This document shows, one piece after another, positions 1 to 10,713 of a DNA stretch of 50,248 nucleotides (the stretch's first letter is position 1; every line of letters begins with the position of its first letter). Made by a program: the position numbers and the translations under genes. The notes below the pieces were generated by a model. It ran no database searches. It was not told the DNA's origin and saw only the letters and a list, made by a program, of their open reading frames with translations. This DNA is from Chara braunii (Eukaryota > Streptophyta > Charophyceae > Charales > Characeae): NCBI GenBank assembly GCA_003427395.1, contig BFEA01000740.1, forward strand, positions 221,683-271,930, in the 5' to 3' direction.

Positions 1-30
<30 letters not shown>
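1..30. repeat. (TG)n microsatellite
   Basis: The window opens in a run of TG dinucleotides that probably continues outside it. Nothing coding is associated with it. Confidence 0.95.
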
Positions 31-32
<2 letters not shown>

Positions 33-172
33 GTTTTGTGCCATATCAAGGAGAAAGTGCACAGATGGGCTTCTTCATAGCGTTTGTGACGTTGCATGTC
101 CATATCTCCGTTCATTCTGTCATCGTTATTTGAGGGCAAGCGATCTTTGAAGAACTGCTCGGGGCTCTAACA

Positions 173-1963
173 ATGGCAGATATTATGCCTTTTAGTGCCT
201 GCAGATCCTTTGATTATCGAGGTATAGTCATGGGCCTGTCCTTTCACTACCCTGTAGTTAAAGGCCCCAGTTTTAACAAATTCAACTCTTCGCTCCTCAA
301 ACTTCCCGCCCTCAAAACTCCGATCAATGATTTATGGGAGTATTGGGAATCGACACAACAACAATCAGCCTCAACAGTGGATTGGTTCAATGACGGCATA
401 GCACAATTGAGGGAGAGAGTTAAAAAATTCTCCATCAACGATGCACGACAGCGCAAAGCTATTTTACATAGTCTGCTAAATGAGCTGGAGAATTGGGACA
501 CCAAACTCCAAACCGACCCCCTTGACGACATGACCTATCACAGGCTACGGGCCGCCAGGGAACAACTGCAGTCCTACCTAGACACGCAGGCAGAGGCGTG
601 GCGCATTCAGGCAAGAGTGCGACGACAAGACACAGAGGGCACAATGGCCAAAGTTTTTTTTAGAAAGGCCAAGGCTAGAGCGAGGCAAGCGACTATCCCC
701 TCACTACGTCACCCTTTCGACCATTCTAGGCCGGATGCAACCAATGCATATACTATAGTAGCGCAGTGGTTGACCCTAGCCCGACAAACAATGCGCCAAC
801 ATCTCCCAGCAATATTATCATCAAGTCAAAAGGAACAGCTGGAGGAGTTACTAACCACAAGCGAGTTGCTGGAGGCCCTTAGAGGCATGGACGACGAAAA
901 GCCCCCGGGTCTGGATTCATTCCCGAAGGAATTCTGGACTCAATACTGGGACATCTTCCAAAAAAGCATACTCAGATACGTGCAGGTGGTACGGGAGGAG
1001 GGGTCGCTCGGGGTCCTAATCAGTCAAGGGGTTACTACACTGCTCTACAAAAAAGGGGATAAAGCTGACATCAGGAACTACCGAACAATCACATTCCTCC
1101 CTCTCCCCTATAAAATGGTTTCAAAGGCCTTGACAAACCGCCTGCTCCCACACATGAACCGCCTCATCTTCCAAGACCAAACCGGATTCATGCCACAAAG
1201 AAACATTCAGGATAAAGTGCTTCTAGTAAATGAAACCATCAAATATGCTCGTCAACATCAAAAGGAGGCTGCAGTCCTGTTTATAGACTTTGAGAAGACA
1301 TCTGACCACTGGGACTGGGACTTCCTGTATTGCTGCTTGGAGAAAATGAATTTCGGATTGGGCTTCAGGGCGTGGGTTACCATAATGCACAGATCTGCTG
1401 CCACAAACATCTTGGTCAATGGTCATTTGTCGCCACCATTTGCGCTCCAGCTGTTGGTCCCCCAAGGGGACCCGGTGACCCCTCTCCTCTTTGTGTTGGT
1501 AATGGAGGCATTGGCCACAATGATAAGGGTCAACCCTGCGATAGAACGCATAGATATCCAAGAATTGCCCCCCCATATGGTCCCGGTCACATCTCTATTT
1601 GTAGATTATCTCACAGTCCTCATTAAAGTTGCAGCTGCATCTCTCAAAGTGCCCACAGAAACCATCCAGATATTCGAAGTGGCGGCATACATGAAGGTCA
1701 ATTGGGGGACCAAGACAGAAGGGTGGCGGTTATCCCCGCATGACTCTCATCCGCCGCAACAGTCTTTAGTCAGCCGGAGACCAAGAGAAGAGACCATCAA
1801 AACCCAGGGGGTCCGCCTGACAGCCCTTGACCCCCCAACGGACCACGGTCAGGTCCTCGTCCAAACGACGCTCCAAAAACTAGCCAAATGGGATGGACTA
1901 CACACATCACTAGTGGGAAGCGCGCTAACAATTAATAATGCCATACTCTTGAGACGTACCTAA
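173..1963 (+). pseudogene. LINE (L1-like) reverse transcriptase fragment, inactivated
   Basis: This 596-codon frame encodes the RT of a non-LTR retrotransposon. Visible in order are the DEKPPGLDSFPKEF segment, the LLYKKGDKADIRNYR segment (the family's KKGD...NYRPI motif), DQTGFMPQRNI, motif A as FIDFEKTSDHWDWDFL, and motif B as QGDPVTPLLF (usually QGCPLSPLLF). Motif C reads FVDY where the family has FADD, so one of the two metal-binding aspartates is lost and the enzyme should be dead. No apurinic endonuclease domain lies upstream, so the copy is 5' incomplete. The N-terminal ~230 residues look like the linker between endonuclease and RT. The frame stops just before the C-terminal domain would begin, where a second LINE fragment starts. 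The family is clear; the clade assignment is approximate. Confidence 0.88.
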
Positions 1964-1971
1964 AAGACCTT

Positions 1972-4102
1972 GTTCAACTCGTCCCAAGGGAGAATCACGG
2001 TCAACAGCTTCCTATCCCAACCGTTCACGGTGACCAGATCATTGGGGCAAGGATTCTCATTGGCACCTTCCCTCTTTGTAAATTAAACATGATCAGAAAC
2101 CACGAGTCGTATCGCGGACTCAAAGTCTCCCTATCCCTAAAACTCAAAGTCTCGGCCCTGGCCGACGACTTCTCCGCAATCTCAGAAAACTCACCAGTCT
2201 CGCTAGAAGTGCTGCATCACGTCTGACTATCTACGATAACGCATTAGAAATGAAGATTAACAAGGACAAGTCGGTTGCACTATCCCACGAGAACCTCCCA
2301 TTAGCAGTGGATATCGGAATCAATCTAATCCCATCTACAAAATCAGAGCGGTACCTTGGGATTAAAGTTTCGATCGGGGACTGGGACAAGGAGCAGCCGA
2401 CAGTTATAGCAACAAAATCAGGGACACTTGTGCTAAATGGTCGGGCAAAAAGAACATCTCCCTCTTAGGGAGAGCCCTCATTGCCAATTGCTCTATCCTC
2501 TCTACTATATGGTTTATCCTATCCATCCGCCAAATCTCTTCTTCATCTACTACACTTATTAGACAACTGCTCACCAAGTTCATTTGGAAAGGGGATACTA
2601 GTATCCCATCCTGCATCAGTAAGATGGCCTAGTGGAAACTTACTGAGAAGAAACGAGACGGGGGGCTGGGCATACTAGACCCGGAAATCCAAAACGTAGC
2701 ACTTTTAGCCAAATGGCCTGTGAGATTACTGACTTCTCAGGAAACACAACCTTAGATGCAGCAGGCGCAAGCCACATTATCTGGAGAATGAGGATTAACA
2801 AACGATGAAGTTGTATGGCAAGTCATCCTATACTACCCAATACTCAGATCAGTCCAATCTCCCACTTGGGGTCCCATCCTCACGGGTCTACCACTACCCC
2901 CCCCACAACTTACTCGGAAATCCTCTCATTCAGTCTCTTTGAAAATCCAGCAGTTCTGAACGCATCCGCCCATACCTTCTCTGTAGCCAAGCGCCCAGAC
3001 AACTTTGCCAGGAAATGGCTACAAAGAGGGATATGGAATGTGGAACATTTGTGGGATGGCCAAACCTCAGAATGGCATTCCACGGAGACATTGCGACACA
3101 GACTCAGAGGTCTCCATAACGTGGAGCAGCACCGAAGATCCCTGTTTGCTGCCATTCAGCTGCATGGACAGCAAGTCTGCAGGAGAGTCGGAAGACAGTG
3201 GACAATCAATCATGGTGGAGGAAACCAAATTCAACCGGAATATTTCTACCGGGCCCTTAAACGGGGCACTAAGGATGCGACGGAAGTCACCTCATGGCGT
3301 TTCTCCGAAGGATTGTTGAAGAAAACAGATCAGGCTCCCCAAACACTCAACCTCGAATCCTACCTCGAGGTGAGGGTCAGGGAACAGACCGGAAAAGATG
3401 GAAGGACAAAATTTATTCCTTTTAAAGGTGGCACAGCATACAGTACTTGGAAGGTGGATGAGTTCAAAACCGGATGGAATATCTCTGTCGCCTCATCCGA
3501 CATCACCACGGTTCTGCTATCTAAATACTCCTCAGAGATTGGGTACAAGCTCCACTCCAAGGCCTCTTCTCTTCAGATCAGAGTCTGGGACTCGTGGAAC
3601 AAACAGTCCAAAAAATGGCAGATATCAGGCCCGGACCTCGTCTGGGTCCTCTTTTTCATACGCACCATATTGGGATTTATGGAAGTAAAATTAGTAAGCC
3701 TTCAATGGCTGCACCTTCATAACTGCATCCCCACGTCAGTCTGCTGCTCAGAAAAAGGTATGATGGAAGTTTCCACAGTACGCGATGTGTGCCCACATCA
3801 GTCTTTGGAAGACTCCTCTTACCTCTGGTGGAAATGTGTGGTTGCACGAGGATTCTGAATGGGTGAGTAGACTTTGGTTTGTTGCGTATGGCCCTAGTTC
3901 GTATTGGACAAAGAGAATAGACCTTTTGGGGTACCAAACTAGTTCAAAGAGATCAGACATTGGTAACAAATTCCGGATCACCAGATTTTGGACCTTATGG
4001 TTAGCTCGTAGGGATTGTAGGTTCAATAAGAACCTGTGGTCTGTTTCTTGTCTGCGTAACCACTTTAAGTTCTCAATTAGGAATCTGATATCAGCAAAAT
4101 GA
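1972..4102 (+). pseudogene. Second LINE RT/C-terminal relic, joined to the first
   Basis: Immediately after the first LINE frame, translation picks up again at RT motif B (GRITVNSFLSQPF... GQGFSLAPSLFV). It then reaches an intact-looking LADD motif C near 2158-2175, followed by MKINKDKSVALS and SERYLGIKV. Several frames then carry the thumb and C-terminal parts: KNISLLGRALIANCSILS near 2450-2510, an FIWKGD motif near 2580, and KKRDGGLGILDPEIQNVALL near 2650. Around 3680-3855 a zinc-finger-like tail ends in EDSSYLWWKCVVARGF. At least four frameshifts or stops break it. It repeats motifs B and C of the preceding fragment with a different sequence, so it is a separate, 5'-truncated LINE copy or the product of recombination. 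The longest open part is 2815-3858. Confidence 0.8.
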
Positions 4103-5482
4103 AGAAAAATGAGACAGAGTCCCCAACCGAACGCTTATTGAAACGGAACTCTAGGTTGTACTCCTCGGGTCCTGGAGCATAACCATCTGACTCAACTTCA
4201 CAACCAATCAAATCTACTAGTAGAATCTCCAGAAGCAGAGTGATCCCCTCATCTCTATCAGGGTTATCCTCTCATCCTCACTGTCCAAAACACTGTAAAG
4301 AGCCTGAGCTGCCAAGACGGGTTTCCCACCACGCACCCAATGGGTACAACTCAAGTTTGCTCTTCATCGGCTTTCTCTTACCACCCGACCAGTAGCATTC
4401 CCACTGCCCCTTGTCACACTCTCACTGTTCGACGTGGCTCCGCTGCTAGTAGTTCCGTGAGTTTCACCCCGAACCACGCTAAAGTTGCTTCGCTCTCTTC
4501 GTCGTAAGCTGCTACAGCGACATTTCCGAACATGGTACTTTCATAAGGAGGAGCGAAGTGGGAAACATCTCCACTATCTACATCTGCATCCCAGTGAGCC
4601 AGACATCCCACTGGTTCCTCTTTTTGTTCGGACAACAAGCGTGTGCTAAAGCGCACATTACAGAGCAGCGACTAAATCCAATCTGCTGGCATAGCTCGAG
4701 ACCCCATTATAGGTCCGAAATGGAAGAGCACATGGAACTGACCTATGGACTCGGTCAGGTACTAGATACAAATTCTACTCGGACAACAAAATTGTGCCCC
4801 TACTACACCCAGTGGCAGATGAGAAAGGTAGGCTAGCAAGACTGAGAAGGTTAAAAGTTACAACCTAATTCTCTCCGTTGGCACTCAGTCTGCCCAACTA
4901 GAGAGCAACGAATTAGGCTATCGACACTATCTATATCAATCAACCATGACGGTAAGCCTCAGCCAAGCCGCAGAGGACTAGAGGAAAGGGTGAAGTGTAC
5001 CCGCAATTATAGCCAGATACATAACACACATATTCCCATCTGGTAGAATTCTCCTGCGAGAAGCTAGAGATTCCCCTCGCCCTCATAAGATGCAGCTATA
5101 TGCAATAAGAAAGAAGAGGGAGCTCATTTCGATGGACTAGCCATAAATCTATGAATCTAACCAACCAATACGGCTGTGTACAGAGCATAGCAACTCAAAG
5201 GAAGGAATCTACCCAGCAACGAAGACCAGATGCAGAACCCTAAAATTCAAATATTCCGTAACCCCATATGACCAGAGGTTCTCCCGAGATGATAACGTCT
5301 TCTTACTAAATTTGGGGTGGAACCTGGCGCTGTCGCCAGTTGGGCTTCAAGTCTCCACGCGTCCGGAAAAGGTAATTGCCAGTGCTTCACTCATGATGCT
5401 CCCGATAACAGTCCCACCACCGCTAGTTATTCTCCCACTGCTTCCGGAGGCGCTGCGGCCAGATGCACCGTTTGTCACACAC
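4103..5482. other. Unannotated stretch, no gene recognised
   Basis: Only short frames occur on either strand and none carries a recognisable motif. The first part may be the 3' tail of the upstream LINE. I see no tandem repeat, tRNA or inverted repeat here. Confidence 0.5.
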
Positions 5483-5485
5483 TAA

Positions 5486-6264
5486 GGGTCTCGTTAGACA
5501 CTCCTAAAGGATTCCTAAATTCTTTAGGACGGTCCTAAAAGAATTTTAGGATTTGATGCGGCGTCGTTGCATGCAATCCTAAAAAAATTCTTTTAGGAAC
5601 CGTCCTAACGGGTCTCCCGCGAACAGTTCTCATATACGTATACGGAGCTGCGTTGTCGATGTCCGCCCATTGCAGCTTGGTGTCCGTGGTACAGACGGCG
5701 GTGGGCCCTGGCCGGTTGAGGACTGGGTAGGTGAGAAGAGCGCGGAGGACGACATAGGCGTACGCCAACAGTTCAGATTTCGACCGTTGGGGCCCCTCCA
5801 CTACCCCCAAGTCGTCGTTATGTCGTGCTGCGCGAGTCGTAGCCCTCCTCTGTGTTTTGCATCGAAGCCAACGGTCGACTACGGACAATAGGGCACCCCT
5901 GCTCGCCCTCCACGGTCCACCCCGCCTGCCAACGGCTACCACTGGTGGCCGTTGCCTCCGTCGGCCCACCAAAGGCCTCCAATGTCCAACTCCTGGCCCG
6001 ACGGACGACTTCTGCACCACGGAGTCCGAGACGACGGTGCCTTGCGCATGACGTCACAACTCCGTCAAACGCGGCTTCCTTAAAATTTCAGTAGGTCGGG
6101 GGCAAGTAAAACAATTAGGGAAATTTGCCTGGGGAATCCTAAATTCTTTAGGACGAGTCCTAACGCCGTTTTCACATTTTCGATCTCAAAATCGGAATTA
6201 CGAATGCGTGCAACCACGATGCAATCCTAAACACAAACATTTTTAGGAGTGTCTAACGAGACCC
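5486..6264. mobile_element. PIF/Harbinger-type MITE (779 bp) with TAA target duplication
   Basis: The two ends form a perfect 23-bp terminal inverted repeat beginning GGGTCTCGTTAGACAC. The element is flanked on both sides by TAA (5483-5485 and 6265-6267). A TAA (TWA) target duplication with GGGTCT-type termini is the hallmark of PIF/Harbinger elements and their Tourist-like MITEs. Inside each terminus are further CCTAAA/TTTAGG palindromic sub-repeats: near 5514-5530, near 5578-5610 and near 6139-6170. The GC-rich centre has frames of up to 161 codons on the minus strand, but none shows a DDE transposase or Myb-like motif. I therefore call it non-autonomous. Confidence 0.88.
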
Positions 6265-6267
6265 TAA

Positions 6268-6974
6268 GCTTTCTCTCTCCTTCATCGTGCTCACGCTCTC
6301 CCTGTATAGTTTGAGCTATAGATCCGTTAGATATGACTGCTGGTTTGGCCATCCGCCCATTCAAGCAGCTGGATAGACCAACATCATAGCAAAGGCTATG
6401 GTGGACCAAGCAGCATGCGTCGAAACCCTCTGGAGAACTGCAGTCAAAGGTCGCACAACTCCTCTCATGCGCATCTCGGGCCTGCTCCTGCAGGCACGAG
6501 CCTTTAGTTGTTACCCGATTCTTCCTTCCATTGGCCGCCTCTTCGCTGACTTGTCACGATGTCGTCACCTTTTAAGAAGTTGGAAGTTCATGGATTGAGT
6601 TATCATGGTGGGGGCACTCGACTAGGGATCATGCTCTGAACGCACCGGCGTTCCTATCTCAACCAAGAGACAGTTGAGCATCATCTCACATCGGCATAGC
6701 TCAGCTACGCTGGCTACTAGGAGAGGCGCGTCACTCTCCCCAATGCGTCCCATGGAGCAGCAACCCACACTTTACCCCGAAAACGCCGACCGACCCCCGC
6801 GCTGCAATAGGGCTGCGAGCGCTACTGGAACGTCTTCGGTCCCGTTCAAGTTCATGTTTTCATATGGGACGCTGGAGCAGTTCCCCACCAATAGAACGGA
6901 GCAATCTAAGGATGATTCCTCGGACAGGGATGCACTCTTATCACTTCCTGTTCTGAGGGACAACAGCTTGATTT
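6268..6974. other. Unannotated stretch, no gene recognised
   Basis: Frames of up to 100 codons are present, but none has a recognisable motif or a conserved partner elsewhere in the window. Confidence 0.45.
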
Positions 6975-6994
6975 AAAAAAAAAAAAAAAAAAAA

Positions 6995-7028
<34 letters not shown>
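6975..7028. repeat. Back-to-back poly(A)/poly(T) tract
   Basis: A run of 23 A is followed by a single C and then 30 T. This is what two poly(A)-tailed retrocopies meeting tail to tail would leave. It may also be a collapsed or mis-sized low-complexity region in the assembly. Confidence 0.9.
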
Positions 7029-7029
<1 letters not shown>

Positions 7030-7346
7030 GAGAACCATCAAACTTTATCATTAGTGAAACAAGTTGAGGTCGAGGACCTCACAATTCTACCCGGATGATG
7101 GGGGCATTACCCCAAATGTGACGCGCAACCTCACGCCCTGTGCTGTCTTTCGTTCGGAGTGTTAATTGTGCGGAAAGAGGCCCAGAAAAACAGCAAGATG
7201 GGGTGTGCCAAGGATTTTTGGAAATTGAGTGTGGGGACACAGACGGAACTGAAATCCCTCGTGTTGGTCCGATGAAGCAAGTCGATTGTTTTTGCGCGTC
7301 GCGGAATGCGCGCGCGGACAAGGCGCGAAGAGAGAAAAATCCAAAT

Positions 7347-7886
7347 TCAATCTAAAAAGTATTGTCGGGCTTCCCACTGTGCTACGGCCCGTCGTTTAGA
7401 GCGGAAGGGCTTCGGCACGCTTCGCGTGTCTCATTTTTGGATCAAGTCCCGTCGTCGTTCGTTGGTCAGTTCTGAGTCTGATGAGGAGGGTCATAGACGC
7501 GTGGCTCTCTCCTTGTGCTCGTCCTCACTCCGTATTCGGTAGTGGAAGCCCTTTGCTTCGTAGCGATCGAAACGTTGGCACTCTGTGCACAGGGTTCGAG
7601 GCAAATGGGGCGCCACTGCCGTCCACGGGATGACGATCAGTTCGTTAAAGGGGAGCAATATTGAGTAGGGTGGGAAGTGTGTGTCAATAATAACAAACCC
7701 AGCTTCTACGGACCCCGAACAACGGTTTGCCGGGGGGAAGTAGTATCGTCCACCGATCTGTGCGACCGCTTCTCGTACGTCCCACTCGCATACACGTGTC
7801 CTTTCCTCGTTGTAGGGAAAAGGACGTGTGGGTATGGGAGGTACGGGAGGCTGACGCCCGATCGGAGGGTACTTGTCAGTCCACAT
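7347..7886 (-). pseudogene. LTR-internal ORF, copy A (180 codons, two nonsense mutations)
   Basis: The frame starts at an ATG encoding MWTDKYPPIG and ends ...WEARQYFLD at a TGA. The same frame, with the same start and end, is present in both other LTR copies; the three differ in length by only one codon. It contains a CTEC dicysteine, a hydrophobic segment (FPPYSILLPFNELIVIPW) and a basic C-terminus (PKPFRSKRR). In-frame stops occur near 7491 and 7443; the second reads TGA where copy B has CGA, a CpG decay signature. Downstream of the TATA box, it would lie in the 5' leader of the element's transcript. I recognise no family. No frameshift has accumulated in any copy, which suggests that it once coded. 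Confidence 0.6.
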
Positions 7887-8880
7887 ATCAACCACGAAGA
7901 GGAAATAATCCTCAATCAATCCTTTTCTACCAACGAAGGGGGAAAAACACTCGTCATTTTACTCATGCATGCAACTGACGGGACCGATCGAGGCTCAAGT
8001 TTAGTTAGCCAGCGCGATGTTGATCCCTGGTGCCTTGTTTCTCGAGGCCGCCTCGCGGGTCGGCTACTGATGCCGGACAGCATAAGGCAGATGGCATACG
8101 CACTGCACGCAAAGCTACAGATCTAAACACTCTTGCATTCTCGGACAAAATCCCGACGACAATCGTCTAATCAAAAAGAGTCACACGTCTCCATGCATGC
8201 ATCCACTGTGGAAGGTGCGAAAATGAGACATGCACAGGAAAGGATAGATCATATTGCACAGTACACACGCATCCACCATTCAAAAGACAAGAAGACAGGG
8301 TCTTTGCGTAGGAGGATTACCCAGGAAACTAATGGAAGAGTTCCGGAAAAAGTTCTTTCAATAAACAGGATGCAAACTCATTCCCATTCAGGAGAGGGAC
8401 AATCATTCAGACGCATCATCATTCAAAAAGAGGAAGAGAAAGAAAGAGAGAGAGAGAGAGAGAGGGAGTCGAGGGAAAGAAAATCAAAATAGAAGATGAC
8501 AAGGTCCAGAAAGAGAAAAGTTCGGCGTCGCCGCCATACACTCACGCCAAAGATAACAATCCGCAATAAAGGCGCATTCGCCGTTAATTCCAATATGGCC
8601 CCAGGCCAATCAACTCAACTCCAGTCATCGATCCTCATACCCGCACCGATGATCCCGGTCGTCGCGTGCTAACTCCCACCACTGCGATCGTCACCGTAAA
8701 CTCGACACGGTTTACCCAAATCCCACAATCCGTCGTGGCGATCCAGCGCGCAACCGGTCAGCCTATCGTCAGCCCGACAGGACTTTCCGACTCGCTTCAA
8801 ACACTCTGCCTAGCCACTGCTTCCCGGAAGCTGGCTTGGGAGTTGAGAACGTAAGAGAGATTTGCGGACGCGCTTGCGGG

Positions 8881-8887
8881 TTTTATA
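8881..8887 (-). promoter_or_regulatory. LTR TATA box, copy A
   Basis: On the minus strand the context is CAACTATAAAACCCGC, identical in the other two LTRs. It probably positions the start of the element's transcript, giving a U3 of about 0.9 kb and an R-U5 of about 1.8 kb. Confidence 0.65.
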
Positions 8888-10185
8888 GTTGCGACAGGGG
8901 AGATAGAAGGGGGAGAAGGTGAGGGGAAGGCTGAGGTGTAAGAGGAGAAGCAGGAGGAAAAGACTTTGAAAGGAGTGCTCTACGAACGTCATGTTGATCC
9001 CTCGAAACTCAAGGTTCAACCAATCAGATTCGTCGCGCAATAGGAAGGTCCTATTGATCCGCGCACTTTATTGGCGAACGGGAGTTATCGATGGATCGAC
9101 CGGGCGTCGTGCGCCAGACTCACAAGGTGAGAAGAGAAAAGGCGCGAGAAGTAGCGCAAGACGGGTCCAAGATTCAGATGATCAAGAAAGGGAAATGGGC
9201 GCGCAAAAAGCAAGGCGGGAGAGAGAGAGAAAGAGAGGAAAAACAGTTACGGGGAGAGAGAGAAAGGAGGGAGAAGGGAAGGGAGGCGCAGGAGGGAGCG
9301 AGGCGGGGGACAGAGAGGGGAGCGCTTCTGCATACGTGGCGCTGTCAACAAAAAGAGAGAAAAAAGGCACCGAAACAGTTACAGATTGCTTCTATCCTAA
9401 TTCAAAATTGAAATCACCATATCCGCGCGCGAAAAAGCAATGAGGGAAAGAAGAGTTCTACGCCTATTCGTATTCGCGCAAAATTCCGAGAGTTTTCCCC
9501 GATTCGACGAAGAACATTCACACATACGAAAAGAACACGTCGAAGTTCCGCTTATTCCGGAATTCCCAACCGCCGAGCCCAATTCCCCGTGCGCTCGCTA
9601 AGGCGCACGTAAATTCCCATGTATTTCTCGACTTGCAAAAAGGAAAAACAAAACCCGGAAATCGAAAAAGCTTCCAGAAAAAAGGAAATGCAGCATCCGA
9701 AAACAAGAAACCGAAAAGGGGTTCTTAATGGGTTTGATATGGTACATAAATAGGGGTACGAAAGATAGCATGCGTTCGGGAAGTGGTTCGTCACATATGT
9801 GACGCGCAGGGGGTTCCAAAATTATGTGATCTCCTGATTGCATGTCATGGCGGAATCGAGTGATGCATGAGGAACCAAACACATCAGCAAGGTTTCCAGA
9901 AAGAAGCACAAGGGGTGGTAACTGAGCCGCGGATGAGATGGAGACAACATCTGTGACAAGACCTTTGCAACCCTGTCATATGCAACCCCCTACCCTGTAG
10001 AAATCGTCCAGGTGATGCAATCATGGTCCACCTGATGTCCGTGTGCTCTGCACCCCAGCTCGGTGCTGCCCGTCGAATCAGAGCGTAGGTTGACGTCATC
10101 GTCGATGGCGTGATCTTCGCGAAGCTTACTGATTCGTGTCGATGAAGAGAGAGGGGGGGGGGGAGGGGGATCACGTGAATGGGGA

Positions 10186-10713
10186 CTACCGCCTAGTTGG
10201 AATAGGCCAATAGAGACGGTACATGGAGGGGATCTCGCGGGGATGATGGGGAGGAAGTGGGGGTAGGAAGCGATTCATCCCTTCCATTGTCACTGGGAGC
10301 TCCTCATATCGGATGATCCGGTGGAAGTGGGGGAAATGATCGCCGCTGCAGGGAAGGGAAGCGAGGTAGTCGCGATAGAAGGAGGAGAGGGTGTGGAAGA
10401 TCGCCGCTCGAAAGATCTCGAAGTGGCGGCAAGCGGGGATTGTCCCCGTGGCGATGCAGTAAACTTCTACCACATTGCATCGCTCCCATGTCGCGCTAAA
10501 CAGCAGGAGGTGCCAGCAGAACGTGGGGGCAGCGGATTGAAGGGAGGCGTGGGGGTGGACGGTGGCGTGCAGACGGGTAGAATAGAAGTTGCGGAAGAGA
10601 TGGGGATGGAAAGGATGGGAGGGGAAGGTGACGGGGGTACGGATCTGCTCGAGGGTGAGGAAATCAAGGGGTCGGCGGGACAGCGTTCGAGGACGAAGGC
10701 CTATCGCCCGCAT
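10186..10713 (-). CDS. Retroelement ORF4, copy A (175 aa, unknown function)
   Basis: This intact frame encodes a 175-residue protein with the same length, start and stop as the frame at 46572-47099; roughly 15 residues differ. It begins MRAIGLRPRT, is rich in proline, histidine and aromatic residues, and ends MYRLYWPIPTRR. It has a middle segment with ATGTIPACRHFEIF and a later HFPHFHRIIRYEELP segment. There is no signal peptide, no membrane span and no motif that I can assign to a family. It overlaps the end of ORF3 by 50 bases in another frame. Lying between integrase and 3' LTR, it sits where env-like or accessory genes are found in other Ty3/Gypsy groups, but nothing in it resembles an envelope protein. 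Conserved open length in two diverged copies argues that it is real. Confidence 0.65.
   Translation of the reverse strand: MRAIGLRPRTLSRRPLDFLTLEQIRTPVTFPSHPFHPHLFRNFYSTRLHATVHPHASLQSAAPTFCWHLLLFSATWERCNVVEVYCIATGTIPACRHFEIFRAAIFHTLSSFYRDYLASLPCSGDHFPHFHRIIRYEELPVTMEGMNRFLPPLPPHHPREIPSMYRLYWPIPTRR

Larger units (their letters stand above)
7127..9795 (-). mobile_element. Ty3/Gypsy LTR, copy A (minus strand, ~2.67 kb)
   Basis: Read on the minus strand, this begins TGTGACGAACCACTTCC at 9795 and ends ...GGGCGTGAGGTT at about 7127. It matches, with scattered differences, the plus-strand LTRs at 27434-30304 and 47503-50084. It carries a TATA box and the same internal reading frame as those two. 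It is the 3' LTR of a partial element: the sequence on its 5' side (9796-11866) matches the internal DNA just upstream of LTR copy C. The LTR is far longer than the few hundred bases usual for Ty3/Gypsy elements. The exact 3' border is uncertain by a few bases. Confidence 0.88.

Noticed and set aside
5535-6020. 161-codon minus-strand frame inside the MITE
   Set aside because: Arg/Gly/Pro-rich translation of GC-rich DNA, no transposase motif, and overlapping frames on the other strand are similarly open.
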